Shown here one piece after another: positions 33,060 to 43,741 of a DNA stretch of 64,000 bases. Every line of letters begins with the position of its first letter. Position 1 is the first letter of the stretch. Below the pieces are notes generated by a model. The model made no database searches and was not told the DNA's origin. It saw nothing but the letters and a program-made list of their open reading frames with translations. The stretch is from Isoetes taiwanensis (taxonomy: Eukaryota; Streptophyta; Lycopodiopsida; Isoetales; Isoetaceae), in NCBI GenBank assembly GCA_021234155.1, contig JAJEKV010000024.1, positions 14,794,913 to 14,858,912 of the forward strand, written 5' to 3'. Position numbers and translations under genes: made by a program.

Positions 33060-33606
33060 TATCCAATTGGAATCGTCTCCCAAGTAAATAGTACCTCCAA
33101 ATGCACAAGGCACGCACGACGGCAAGCAATTCTTGGTCATACGTGGGCTATCGCTGCTCCGTATCATTCATCTTTCTAGAATCATAGGCGATGACCCGAC
33201 CTTCCTGCATTAATACTCCACTGGTAGCTATCTTACTAGCATCCGTGGCAACCCACTTATCCTTCTGAGGGTCTGGCAAGGTGAGAACTAGGGCCGTTGT
33301 CAAAGCACCCTTCAATGACTAGAATCCGGCTTGGACCTTGTCTTTCCAATGTGCCATCCAATCCCTAACCTTTTCATGTTTGGTTAGGTCCGTCAAGAGT
33401 GCGGCAAGCTTAGCAAAGTCTTTCACAAACTTGCGGCAATACCCGGTCAAGCCTAGAAAGCTGCGAACTTTAGAGACATTGGTTGGAATTGGCCAATCCT
33501 TTACTACCTCAAACTTGGCTGGATCTATGGCTATCCCTTCTGTAGACACAATATGTCCCAGGTAATCAACCTTGGTGGTTGCAAAACGACACTTGGAGAA
33601 CTTGGC
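33060..33606 (-). pseudogene. Chromovirus-type RT-RNase H fragment
   Basis: Minus strand, homologous to 55030-55560. It has STEGIAIDPAKF and VRSFLGLTGYCRKFV (RT C-terminus), then RNase H pieces ending with [16 protein letters not shown]-like sequence. Stops and a short deletion break it. It ends exactly where an LTR begins (33607), so that LTR either inserted here or was joined by rearrangement. Confidence 0.85.
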
Positions 33607-35218
33607 TGTGACGTTCCCCTAGAATATATGATATAAATACGTATATCTTAGGCCCATGTCACTATACAAATCTACATTAGTAGACTTGTATGCACCAAGT
33701 GTGGGGGCATGGCCAAGTTATTTACATAACTTAGCCAACCTTAGGAGGTGACCCATTTCCACGTGGCTTCACTCTATAGGTGACCCACCACATGGATGCA
33801 CCCTATTGGAGCCAAGTGGCCCTCATGTGAACCCTAACACATAAAAGGCCAAATCCTAAACCTAGACCACTTTTGCTCCACCAACTTCTGATCTACCAAT
33901 TCGTGCCCACTGGTCGGATTCGAGGATCGTCTTTGACAGCCGAGATTGCAGTAGCAGTCCGAAAGCACAAGCGTAGCAGAGGAGGGTCATCTACTCGAAC
34001 CACCTGCTAGAGATGGAGAACCAGGGAGCCGGCGGAAGCTCGTCAGGAGCAGGTACTTCGAGTAGACTCCAGGGAGTTGCATATTGTGTCCTAGTAGAGC
34101 CATTCTAGAACCTATAGTTCTAAGCATGAACCCTAGTCAATGAACCCTAACTATAAGATGTATGCGATTAGGATCAGTTGTTATTCTTGTTATTTATCAT
34201 GTTATGTTGATATATGATGATGGTTGATCTGATGTTTGCACCTCTTGTGTATTGGGAAGGGGATAGAGACCTAGTAGCCATTATTTAAATGATGCTCCTA
34301 GTTTAGACCCATTAGTTCCCATTATTATGTGGCCTGTGCATAGAGCCCACCTGGCTATGGAGGTTATGGAGTGACTGAGCATCACACAACGGGGTCAGTG
34401 GCAAAGTGGAGGGAGGACCCTGCTGAGCGCGGCTACTGGGGTTCCATACTGGGCTAGGCTCATAGTCGGTCACTTCATGTGGGTCAGGTATGGGTCCGAC
34501 ACTTTTTGGATCAATGGTCTCGCCCTGACTCTCAAGAGTTGCAAGTGTCGGCTTGGCTCTTATTTTGGGGAGTTCAGTCAGGTACGGACGTGTGTCGCCA
34601 TGATCCTCTAGCTGCCCATTGAGCCACTGCACTTCGGAAGGGGGAGATGCAACCCTTCCTACCTCATCGGACCCGGGAGATGCAACCCGGAGTAGTCTCG
34701 TTGGGTGATACCATGGGATTATGTCTCCGGCAGGTTACAGTCATGACAAAGCCTGATTTAGCCTATCTGCAAAGTATGCACAGGAGGGGCGAATGGAGTG
34801 GTCAACCCTAGCCATTGTCTATTGCCAGCCCAAGTCATTGCCATAACTCGGTCTGTTCTATCTAGAGGCCCCTAGCCGTCAGTCGACTCCCCTTTGAGTC
34901 TGAGCCGTGGGTAGGAGCCCCTATTTGATGTATTTGATGTATTGTTATCTTCAATGACATGGATGGATGGATTATCACTATCCTACGGGGTAGTTTATTG
35001 TTGTTATGTTATTGCTAGTGCTTATATTTATATGTTTTGCTTTCGCTGATATAGGGACCCCTAGAGGACGGGAGGAATGACCTTTGTGTCCTCTACTCGA
35101 TAGTCTGGCCTCCTTAGACACGAGTTAGGCATATTGCCCATACGACGGGTAGCCATTGGATGGGGAAGGTCCTTCGTTGTATACCGTGGCTGCCGTATAT
35201 AGCGCAAGCAGCTTCACA
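33607..35218 (+). repeat. LTR of chromovirus relic
   Basis: About 1.6 kb, starting TGTGACGTTCC and ending CTTCACA. Stretches such as GTATTGGGAAGGGG and GATGCTCCTAGTT match the LTR at 62404-63962 read on its minus strand. The two are well diverged, so these are separate, old insertions. Confidence 0.85.
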
Positions 35219-35219
35219 A

Positions 35220-35231
35220 TGGTATCAAAGC
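35220..35231 (+). promoter_or_regulatory. Primer binding site (initiator tRNA-Met type)
   Basis: TGGTATCAAAGC, one base from the common plant gypsy/copia site TGGTATCAGAGC. It starts one base after the LTR end. Confidence 0.85.
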
Positions 35232-35486
35232 AATGATCTTGGTTGACCAAGATCAAGCACTGGCCATTTTCCTAAGTAGCTAACTGGCCTGGTAGAAAAT
35301 TTGGTAGTAAAACCCGAATATGAACCTCAGATGTTGGGAGAAATGTTTTTTCTTCCATCGTTAGAATGTCATTAGCAAGTCAAATCTAGTTGTTAGGATA
35401 AGCTAATTTTGAATAGAGAGTCAAAAGAAACCTTCTAGTAAATTTGAGCTCAAGAGTTGTTCATAAACCCCATTTTACATGTGAAA

Positions 35487-35508
35487 ATTGAACGAAGAAT
35501 CGTTCAAT
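35487..35508. repeat. Perfect short palindrome
   Basis: ATTGAACGA and TCGTTCAAT flank AGAA in the leader of the relic. It differs from the 67-bp dyads of the intact relative. Confidence 0.55.
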
Positions 35509-35622
35509 AGGAAGCTTGCAAAGAAAATGGTGCGATGACCAATATTTGGCCCAAAACAAATAGGAAAAGTTTGAAAGATAGTTAAGTAATTAGAAAAAGT
35601 ATTTTAATTAATAACCCTTAGT

Positions 35623-35632
35623 TATAATATAT
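35623..35632 (+). promoter_or_regulatory. Candidate TATA box of relic histone-like ORF
   Basis: TATAATATAT lies about 103-112 bases upstream of the ATG at 35735. The spacing is close to that of the CTATAAATAG boxes upstream of 61730 and 59830. Confidence 0.4.
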
Positions 35633-35734
35633 TCACACTTAAAAAAAGGTGACCGCTAAAAATTTCTTGAAAAGTACTTCCAATCCTTAAATCTTTCAAG
35701 ATTCTATCCTCGAGCCCTTTCCTATTGTAAGGCC

Positions 35735-36540
35735 ATGGAGTATACCAAATAAGCAAGTTTCACTCGAAAGGTGACCCAGGGGGACGCAGATTCTAGTAGC
35801 TCGAATTTACCCAACAACCCCCTTGACACCATGGTGGACCAAACCCTCGATGCTTCAGGAAGTTCCTCAGGGGAATGGGAGTCGGCATCTTCACAAGAAG
35901 AAGCGGCCCAAGAGGAGCTAACAGGGAGAGCAAACCAAGAAGGCAGAGAAACAAGCACACCAAAGGATTAAAAGGTAAAAGAAGGGGAGGAGGACCTGGA
36001 AAAATGCACAAAACGGCGGGAAGATCGTCTAACAAGGGCGATAATAGTACGAGAGCCAGAGCAAAAAGTACCCCAACATGAGGAGGAGGCCGAAAAATAA
36101 GCGGCAAGGCTACCAATTCTAGTATGCCCAAAGATGTAGAAATCAACGAAGATTATGTGAACAGGGAAGAACCCCTTCAAGTTGAAGCATGATATCGAGC
36201 AGGAGAAGAAGGAAATATATAAGGAATACATGCAATGATGGACAATTTACAATTCATGATGCTATAAACAGGCAAATACCAAGTTCATCAAAAGCAGTAG
36301 GTCAGCCTCAACAAGTCACCTTCTCGACTTGAAGCCAAAGAGAATCTGCCATGCCCAAACTCGAAGCACAAATTCTGCCACGACCCGAACTCCAAGTACA
36401 ACCGGCTTCTTCAAGAAATTAGGCATTTTTAATAGTGCACAAATCTCTCAATTTAGAGAAGTTCCATTCAAAAGATAATCAAAAGTACAAGGCCGACGTT
36501 AGGGTGATTCCGACAATCAGGAGATCTCACACAATTATGG
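35735..36540 (+). pseudogene. Decayed histone H3-like ORF of chromovirus relic
   Basis: Starts with ATG and encodes M-x-x-T-K then a TAA where the relative at 61730 has Q, followed by a Ser/acidic stretch (ASGSSSGEWESASSQEE), as in the relative. Further on, in changing frames, come EDYV (about 36150), IEQEKKEIYKEYMQWW (about 36195), LLQEIRHF (about 36405-36428) and QKYKADVRV (about 36480-36505). These match the relative's EDYV, the segment with VYQKKL, the alpha-N helix LKETRHF and the loop QEYNTDMRV, in the same order. Many stops and frame changes show it is dead. The order of matches makes chance unlikely, but each match alone is weak. Confidence 0.6.
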
Positions 36541-36713
36541 ATAGAATTTAGTATTTTATAAGCTATGCTAGTTATAAGTTGTAAAAAGACTATGCTAATT
36601 ATAAGTTATAAATTGACCATTTAAGTGCTATCTAGCTCCCATAATGTTAGTTCATGCAAAATTAGGGCTAGCAATTCTGCATTGTGGGTTATGGTGGTTT
36701 TGGGGTTGTTAAG
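36541..36713. other. AT-rich spacer
   Basis: Short repeats of TATGCTA(G/A)TTATAAGTT. No gene. Confidence 0.5.
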
Positions 36714-37165
36714 TAGGAGTTTGCTAGTTGTATACACTCATGCCATTATATACCCCATGCCAATGTGAGTTTGCCCTACCCCAATGTTGATACAAGCGCA
36801 ATGCATGAGTTTGCTAATGTGAGTTGCCCTACTCCAATGTTGACACAAGCCTAATGCATGGGTTTGCTAGCTATATGTTGTGCATAAGTGCAATGCAGGG
36901 TTTGCTAGCTATATGTATACCCCATGAGTAGGAGTTTGCTAGTTGTATACCCCCATGCCATCGTATACCCCATGCCAATGTCGAGTTTGCCCTACCCCAA
37001 TGTTGATACAAGCGCAATGCATGAGTTTGCTAATGTGAGTTGCCCTACTCTAATGTTGACACAACTAATGCATGGGGTTGCCCTACTCTAATGTTGACAC
37101 AAGCCTAATGCATGGGTTTGCTAGCTATATGTTGTGCATAAGTGCAATACATGGTTTGCTAGCTA
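36714..37165. repeat. Tandem duplication, about 217-bp unit
   Basis: TAGGAGTTTGCTAGTTGTAT at 36714 and again near 36931 start two imperfect copies rich in TTTGCTAG and CCAATGTTGA words. Smaller internal repeats are present. Confidence 0.8.
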
Positions 37166-37185
37166 TACTAAGTGTCCTATATATC

Positions 37186-37275
37186 TACCCCATGAGTCAA
37201 CTGTTCTCCCCATGAGTCATGAGTCAACTGTTCTACCCCATGAGTCATGAGTCAACTGTTCTCCCCATGAGTCAT
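37186..37275. repeat. Short tandem repeat
   Basis: CCCCATGAGTCAACTGTTCT and variants recur three to four times. Confidence 0.75.
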
Positions 37276-37374
37276 AAGTGAACCAAGTTTGCTAATGTAG
37301 CAGCTAGACTTTCAAAAAAGCTTAAGATAAATTACATGCCTAGTTCTAGCCAATGTTTTACCTAGTATACTAAT

Positions 37375-37513
37375 TTCTACTACCCCAATCTAAGTTTCCA
37401 AGCCATTTCAACCTCATCTTAAAAGAATTCTTGCAGTAGCAAGAATCGAACCTCCCACCCACAAGGATGAACCCCTCCAAACCCCCTGTGCCAACCACTG
37501 AGGGTGGGCATCC
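37375..37513 (-). mobile_element. tRNA-derived SINE, copy B
   Basis: On the minus strand A box CAGTGGTTGGC (about 37490-37500) and a perfect B box GGTTCGATTC (37443-37452), followed by a tail with TTTTAAGATGAGG like that of copy A. There is no cloverleaf 3' half, so it is not a tRNA gene. Confidence 0.75.
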
Positions 37514-37845
37514 TTTGTATTTGATTTATAATCTTTATTCACACTTAGGTTTAAAAGTGTTAGAAAATATTTATAACCAAGACCCTTAGGATTGAGACCG
37601 AAACCATAATTTTCCTTAAGTCAGATATAGATCCCATTTTGTGTCCTTCTCACTTAGCTTGTCAAGCATGTCATTGTCTACACAGTAGCCTTATTTTCGA
37701 GATTTTTTTTAGCAATCCAACTAGTTGCCAAGGGCTTAGCAATTGTTGAGACGACATGCCAACACATGTTATAGATGCAACATTATGAAGTGTCTTCAGC
37801 CATACCTTTGATTTCATAGATAATTTTCTAGAAACCATTCTATCA
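37514..37845. other. Spacer, no gene
   Basis: AT-rich with a few words that may belong to the following copia remnant. Nothing recognisable. Confidence 0.4.
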
Positions 37846-38580
37846 ATGCATTCTAGCCCAGTACACCGAGTCTACCTAGAGACATGGAGTCTTGTTACCA
37901 ACCCATCTCAGCAGGTAGAATACATGCATATAGGAACTCTAGAGTCAGTAGACATAGACATTTGTTGTATGTTATGCACGTTTGGCCGGTCAAATAGACC
38001 AGTTTCAGAAAAGGAGCAATGTAAGTTGAATCATTCTCTTTATAGGTTGAAACAAGCTTCAAGGAAATGGTATGAGAAAATAGATGTTTTTCCATATCCC
38101 ATTGATTTTTTATTCTCAAATGCAAATCCTAATCTTAGTAGTAAGATTCACGACAAGTTATTTATTTCATTGCACTCTATATTGATGATAATATTCTTAT
38201 TTGTAATAATATAAGACTCCTAAACATTGTCAAGAAGCAGTTAGCATCAACATTTGAGATGACTGATCTTAGAAATATATGTTCTTGTCTTGGTTTCAAC
38301 ATTCAACGTGATCGTTCAAAAGGATGGATGCATTTGAGTCACATGAGTGCTATACTAGAGGTTGTGGACAAGTTTGGTTTATCAAGTGCAAAGTCGTAGT
38401 GTCGTCTATGGTTGTTAGTCCAAAAGAATTTACATTTGACAAAGTTTCATTGTCCTCAAACGTACCAAGAACTGGATGCAATAAAAGATATTTCTTAAAT
38501 GCCAGTTTGGTTGAGCTCTTTAATACTTTGCACATGCTTCTCGCTTAGATATTTCATCTAAAGAAATACAAAATGAACTC
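37846..38580 (+). pseudogene. Ty1/copia reverse transcriptase fragment
   Basis: Contains CKLNHSLYRLKQASRKWYEK and, in another frame, a degenerate catalytic box (IDDNILI), then FEMTDLRNICSCLGF and QRDRSKGWMHLSHMSAILE. These are the usual order of copia RT motifs. Several stops and frame changes break it. Confidence 0.85.
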
Positions 38581-38975
38581 TAGAAGTTTCCCGACCACAA
38601 AGAATACCTACATCAAGAGTTCAATCATGTTTTAGACCATGAACAAAAACCAGACCTTATTCTACAACCAAATATGCGAACTTATCAAAAACAAGAATTC
38701 CCCAAAGCCAATCTTCATCTGCAAAAATGCAAGAATCGAAAAAACATATGTACTTCATGCCATCTGCATTTATATATGAGGATTGGTCTAAACAATCTTA
38801 GCATATGCCACGACGGCATTAGCATCACTACAGTACATGCGAGAAGGACTGCACACTCCTTGTTTCAAATACTTGTCATCGAAAAGAATATTGGAGTCCA
38901 TTCACTACTAGATCCACATTTCCCAAGGGCCGCATTGCATAACATTCAACAATAATAATGTGGAATGAGTTCCTT
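38581..38975. other. Copia-derived sequence, not resolved
   Basis: No clear domain, although the stretch lies between copia fragments on the same strand. Probably decayed copia sequence. Confidence 0.35.
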
Positions 38976-38978
38976 ATG

Positions 38979-39826
38979 GCAAACAAAGCAGTCACAGAAA
39001 TTGTTGATATTCTTCTACAAAACATAACAGGCATAAGCACCCCATTCAGAGGAAAACTATTCATCATAGCAGGAGATGTCAGATAGATCGGTCCCATCAC
39101 CAAACGAGGAGGGTAAACAACAACAATAAATGCATCCATCGTCCTCCCACTTGTGGAACCACTTCAATCCTAGAACTAAATGAACTAGTAAGAAATGTAA
39201 CCAATCCAGAACTCATATGATTTGTTGATGCCATTGGAGAGGGACGTCTACTCAATGACAGTCTAGTGACATGATGACAGTGTAAGATCAAACAAAATGA
39301 GAAGCTTCTTACTATAGCACACAGACATAGTGATTTATGGGAACTTTCTATAGATGATAACTTTGCATATGCTATTACCACTTCTAGTATCCCTGATAGT
39401 ACTCTGTGGCATCCACACTTTGGCCATTCAAACTTTCAGAAACTTTTAGAAATGGAACATCATGGTGTTGTCCATGGTTTGCAATTACATACACATGCCA
39501 AATTGGGTGTTTGTCCATTTATGTGCCTTGGGTACGCTTCACTATCAATCTTTTCCACATTTTGCCACTGTGCTGCTACACATGAGTTGGTACATTCTGA
39601 AGTCTATGGTCCTTTTCCATTTTTTTTTTTGTGGGGGGGGGGTCTTCCTATTTCTTATTGTTCATTGATGAAGGTATGCCTTTGCCTGTCTATTGGAAAA
39701 CAAAATCCACGATATTTGATATTTTCAAAGCCTTCTGCAAACTTGTTGAAACTCAAACAAAGCAGTCATAGAAGTTGTTGATATTCTTCTACAAAACATA
39801 ACAGGCATAAGCACCCCATTCAGAGG
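38979..39826 (+). pseudogene. Copia pre-integrase/integrase fragment, first copy
   Basis: Pre-integrase zinc segment STLWHPHFGHSNFQKLLEME, then a partial GVCPFMCLGYA Cys pair and ATHELVHSEVYGPF. It ends by repeating its own start: AACAAAGCAGTCA at 38979 recurs at about 39760, with the same CCCCATTCAGAGG downstream. The copia segment is thus tandemly duplicated (unit about 780 bp), and the second unit continues after the TIR element at 43742. Confidence 0.8.
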
Positions 39827-40895
39827 CATTAGGGCGGATTTGGAGTCTCAAAATGGCCTCGTAAGAGCCATTCCATGTCAGATTTCTTATTCTTCTCCCC
39901 AATGCCATGTAGATTACCTACCCTTCATAGTTATAGATTCTCACGGATTTCGAGAGATTGCGCATTTATTGTCCCATTTTCACATATTAGAAACAAATAA
40001 AAAATATTTATGGCATTAAACCATCGCGACTACGACTAATAATGATGGCTTATTGACATTCACGAGGCAAAGGAATTTGAATATAAAAAAGTGATGGTTG
40101 ATGTTGAAAGGAGGGCGCTGATGATATCCATTCCTCATTGAGAATGAAACAGGCTTGAGATGCTCTATCGGACTTGTTCCCATATATATAGCGAATACAT
40201 CTCAAAGAACAAGATGAAAAGAGGTTTGTGGAAGCCCCTAACAAAATCATTTAAGCTCATATGGATGCGCTCAGTACATGCATATACTATGGGTGCATGC
40301 AACTCCCAGGGCGCATGCACTTGGTTTTGTTAGAAATGGGACAATTATGAAGTGACCAAGACATGGAGAAATCCTGTAAGCATCCAAGGTAGCTTTTTTC
40401 ATAGAAGCACTGAAAGGGGTGGAGAAAAAATAGTCACCATCCCTCTTAGATATATGACAGAATGGAGATATGATTAATAGCTATGCCAAAATAACTTATT
40501 GTGTTGAAGAGGAGGAGAACACTGGAATAGCATCGATCAAAGAAGTACCCCTTTAAGGAAGGGGAAATGTCCGTGACGATGCTAATAAATGACATTATAC
40601 TTTGCAATGCAAAGGGTTTATACATTCTTGAAGTACAAAGTTATGGTGTTTGTGTTTAGATACCTCTAATACAAGAAGTCTTTGACTACTTTTCACAACA
40701 GATTCCTTTAAAAATCTATTGCTATTTAAACTATAGCAAAAATGAGTCTTGAAACTCTTTAAGTAGTAGAAGAACTCTTTGACTAGTTATCCATTTGATG
40801 ACCATTTTTTAAGAAAATATGATATGTGACATTCTTATATACAAACATTCATAAAATTTATGAACATTGAAGGTCAAAGCCATCCTTGTTCAAAG

Positions 40896-40964
40896 AGGAT
40901 CATATGAAGCGAAATCTTCATGCGCAGAAGTAATTGCATATAAGAAATTCACCTGGTGTGATCC
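40896..40964. repeat. Dyad, copy 1 of array
   Basis: GGATCATATGAAGCGAA ... TTCACCTGGTGTGATCC. This is the most diverged copy of the array. Confidence 0.55.
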
Positions 40965-41316
40965 TTTCGTAAAAAAGTAAATAGAAACACAAATATTAAA
41001 CTTACAACTTAGCATAAACAAATAGTATTTTACTTACTTATACTTTTTAAAACATATTTTAATGTTATTTTTGTATAACATAACATTAAGATGGAACATA
41101 GCAAATCTGTATGGCGTGACCTACTTTATTGTTTGCTGTTAAATTATAAACACAAGTACCCATTCAATAGCCTCCCATTTGCATGTGAAGTTCTAAGCCT
41201 ATTTCAAATAGCAAACACCTTTTTAATAAACCAACACTTTATATACTAACACTTTACACTTTAAATAAGATATTTCTTTCTTTCCTTTTACTTGAAAGCT
41301 ATTTTTTTTTCAAGAT

Positions 41317-41385
41317 GGATCACACCAAGCGAATAATACATATGCAAAAAAAAAAGGAACACACTAAATTCGCATAGTGTGATCC
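41317..41385. repeat. Dyad, copy 2 of array
   Basis: GGATCACACCAAGCGAAT pairs with ATTCGCATAGTGTGATCC around an A-rich loop; 69 bp. Confidence 0.75.
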
Positions 41386-41513
41386 ACTTTCTTATTTGTT
41401 GTCAAATTAAAATTAAACACAAGTACTCATTCCTATTTGTATCTAGAATGCTTTACCACTCTTAAGTACATAAGTCATTATCCCTTTTCAAAGAGCATAT
41501 TCTTTTTCAAGAA

Positions 41514-41580
41514 GGATCACACCAAGCGAATAGTACATATGCAACAAAAATGGAACACACTAAATTCGCATTGTGTGACC
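41514..41580. repeat. Dyad, copy 3 of array
   Basis: GGATCACACCAAGCGAAT pairs with ATTCGCATTGTGTGACC; 67 bp. It starts 197 bases after copy 2, and the spacer (TTGTTGTCAAATTAAA...) is repeated with it. Confidence 0.75.
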
Positions 41581-41701
41581 CACTTTCTTATTTGTTGTCA
41601 AATTAAAATTAAACACAAGTACCCCTTCTCATTTAATGCTTTACCACCCCAAGTGCATAAAGTTATTAGTCCTTTTCAAAGAGCATATCTTTTTTTAAGA
41701 A

Positions 41702-41766
41702 AGATCACATCAAGGAATAATACATATGCAAAAAAAAAATAGAACACAATCATTATGGTGTGATAC
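41702..41766. repeat. Dyad, copy 4 of array
   Basis: GATCACATCAAGGAAT pairs weakly with ATTATGGTGTGAT. The spacer is again shared with copies 2 and 3. Confidence 0.65.
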
Positions 41767-42005
41767 GCTTTCTTGCTGCTTGTCAAATTAAACTTAAACA
41801 CAAGTACCCCTTCCTATTTGCATCTAAAATCTTTACCAACTCTAGTAGTACATAAAGTTATTAGCCCTTTTCAAAAAGCAAACACTTTATCAATAAATGA
41901 GCACGTCACATATCCACACTTAACTTCAAAAAAGACACATATATATTTCTTTTATTAAAAGATAATCAAAGTAATTTTACTATAGGAAGTCATCTTTTTC
42001 CAAAA

Positions 42006-42073
42006 AGATCACACCAAGCGAATTTTGTATAAGCTAAAAGGTTGGAATATACTAAATTCGCATGGTGTGATCC
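42006..42073. repeat. Dyad, copy 5 of array
   Basis: AGATCACACCAAGCGAATT pairs with AATTCGCATGGTGTGATCC; 68 bp. Confidence 0.75.
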
Positions 42074-42359
42074 ACTTTCTTGTTTGTTGTCAATAGATAA
42101 TAGCACCAAGTCCCTCATCAATAGTCTCCCATTTGCATATAAAATATGTATCATTCCAAGTTATATTATATTTTATGAACTAAACTTTTTCAAAGAGGGT
42201 CCCAAAGCAAAATACAAACACTTAATCAATAAGCCAACACTTTACCAACAACCAAAGCTTTATTAAATAAGATTTTTATGTTATTTTATCAAACCTAGCA
42301 ATGTTTCCATATGTGACACTTTGAGTTAACTGATCCAAAGGCTCATGAAAGCGACATTT

Positions 42360-42700
42360 TATACAATATGTCTTTGGAGCTTTTGTGTCGTGGCATTAGT
42401 AAACACCTCTAATGGAGCAAATATTTTGTAACTCATTTTTTCAACAACCCTGGATGCACATCTTATCAAACATTTCTTCATTGCAAGGACACCATTCTCA
42501 TAACTTTGAGGCTTGCACAATTCGCTTAAAAGAGGTCATGGGACGACTTTCAACTCGGCTCCCACAACTTTACAACGTAAAACTAGATGCCCATTGCCCT
42601 GAATGTATGTCTTGGAAAAGCATGTCTCTTATGTCCATATGTTAGACAACAACGATGCTAGTAATGCTTTTCCCTAGTCTCAAATCCCCGACATCTGATA
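42360..42700 (-). pseudogene. Decayed homologue of 281-aa TIR-element ORF
   Basis: Plus-strand words such as CATTTCTTCATTGCAA, TTGAGGCTTGCACAA and AATGCTTT match 890-1110 in order, so the stretch corresponds to the first half of the 281-aa ORF read on the minus strand. Stops and gaps prevent translation. Confidence 0.75.
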
Positions 42701-42773
42701 AATATAGCCCAAAGAAAAATATTTGATTCAGTGAGTGAATATAAATCAAGAAGAGGGAAGAAAAAAGAAGCAA

Positions 42774-42841
42774 GGATCACATGACGAGAAATCTCACTAC
42801 ACATTTACAAAGTGCATATGCATTTTCGCATGGTGTGATCC
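42774..42841. promoter_or_regulatory. Dyad upstream of decayed ORF
   Basis: GGATCACATGACGAGAAA ... TTTTCGCATGGTGTGATCC, 68 bp. It holds the same position relative to the decayed ORF as 1213-1277 does to the 281-aa ORF. Confidence 0.65.
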
Positions 42842-43740
42842 ATGTATTATTGAGGGTGCAAATTTGCAAATATCCTCCTCTTCAAATCCCTTCCCCCCCT
42901 CCCTTCCCTTTTTTTTTTTTGGCAATATACTATCCATAGCATTTATTTTGAACCCTATAGTTCTACCTATTCATTGCGTATGAATGTCGCTCCTGCGATG
43001 TAACTCCATAGTCACCCTTCGTTAGGGATAGCATTCTCACCCACGAGCCTATGGATAGATATCCTTCCACCGTCATGCCTTTATTGTTTTGTAAGTGATG
43101 AACTGCAGAAGCAATGTAGGAGTACTAGGAGCAATGGTGGATGCAATTAGAGATACAGATCGGTCGTTGAATTGTAAGAATGAATGGCAAGGAGCAATAC
43201 GATGAATGGGAAGAGCTGAAAAGTAGGAAAACTTTCGAATGAAAATTTGGGTAGTAAAAACATGGCATGTAACGTACGTTTGCTTGTCCGCACATCGCCT
43301 CGTCGTTGTTGCTTAACTTTATGCTCGCCCCGCAAAAACACAGACACTATTGAAGACTTGGATTCCAAATGAAGAGTGAAGGCGGAGAGGATGCACGTAG
43401 CGGCGCTAATGTGAACAATGGAAATCTTGGTGCCAAAATTTGATAAGGTGGTTGGTGCATGTGGGCATGTGCACAGTAGGCGGAAAAAGTAGCCATTATT
43501 TTGGTCCGCGATATACGATTTTCGAAAAATGCAGGCCATTAATGTGGTTGCAATGAATGCACAAACATGTCCTATGAAATTTCGCCATGTGGATGCCAAG
43601 TAAGCCTGCTCCGCTTTCTACTTGCCAACTAATACTGACTTTGGAAAAAAATGCGCAAACATCATTGGTCGCGAGAAACATGACGTGGAATTCTGGCATC
43701 CAAGTTATGGGCCATTTTAAGACCCCAAATCCGCCCTAAT
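42842..43740. other. Right non-coding part of TIR element copy 2
   Basis: No gene. Contains the unoccupied site (about 43365-43395) equivalent to the gypsy insertion point in copy 1, and the right TIR. Confidence 0.6.
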
Positions 43741-43741
43741 G

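Larger units (their letters stand above)
33607..36540 (+). mobile_element. Chromovirus relic with LTR and histone-like leader ORF
   Basis: LTR, primer binding site and leader of a plus-strand element of the same family as 54397-63962. After the primer site the first about 50 bases match the other element closely (both contain TTGG, ACCAAGA and CACTG words in register). No gag or pol follows. The internal region stops being recognisable near 36540. Confidence 0.75.
39827..43741. mobile_element. TIR element, copy 2 (complete, inside copia)
   Basis: 3.9 kb. Ends are inverted repeats starting CATTAGGGCGGATTTGG, extending about 30 bases well and more weakly to 60. It interrupts copia at CCATTCAGAGG / AAAACTATTC; the intact copia at 39042-39062 has these words joined, so the insertion left no target duplication. 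Inside are dyads at 40896-42073, a decayed homologue of the 281-aa ORF and a last dyad at 42774-42841. The coding part is mostly lost. Confidence 0.85.

Noticed and set aside
37435-37513. tRNA gene
   Set aside because: A and B boxes are present, but no acceptor stem or anticodon arm closes, and the tail is shared with another dispersed copy; called a SINE.
40896-42073. CRISPR array
   Set aside because: Repeats are long palindromes with conserved spacers in a plant nuclear context; they are element-internal repeats.
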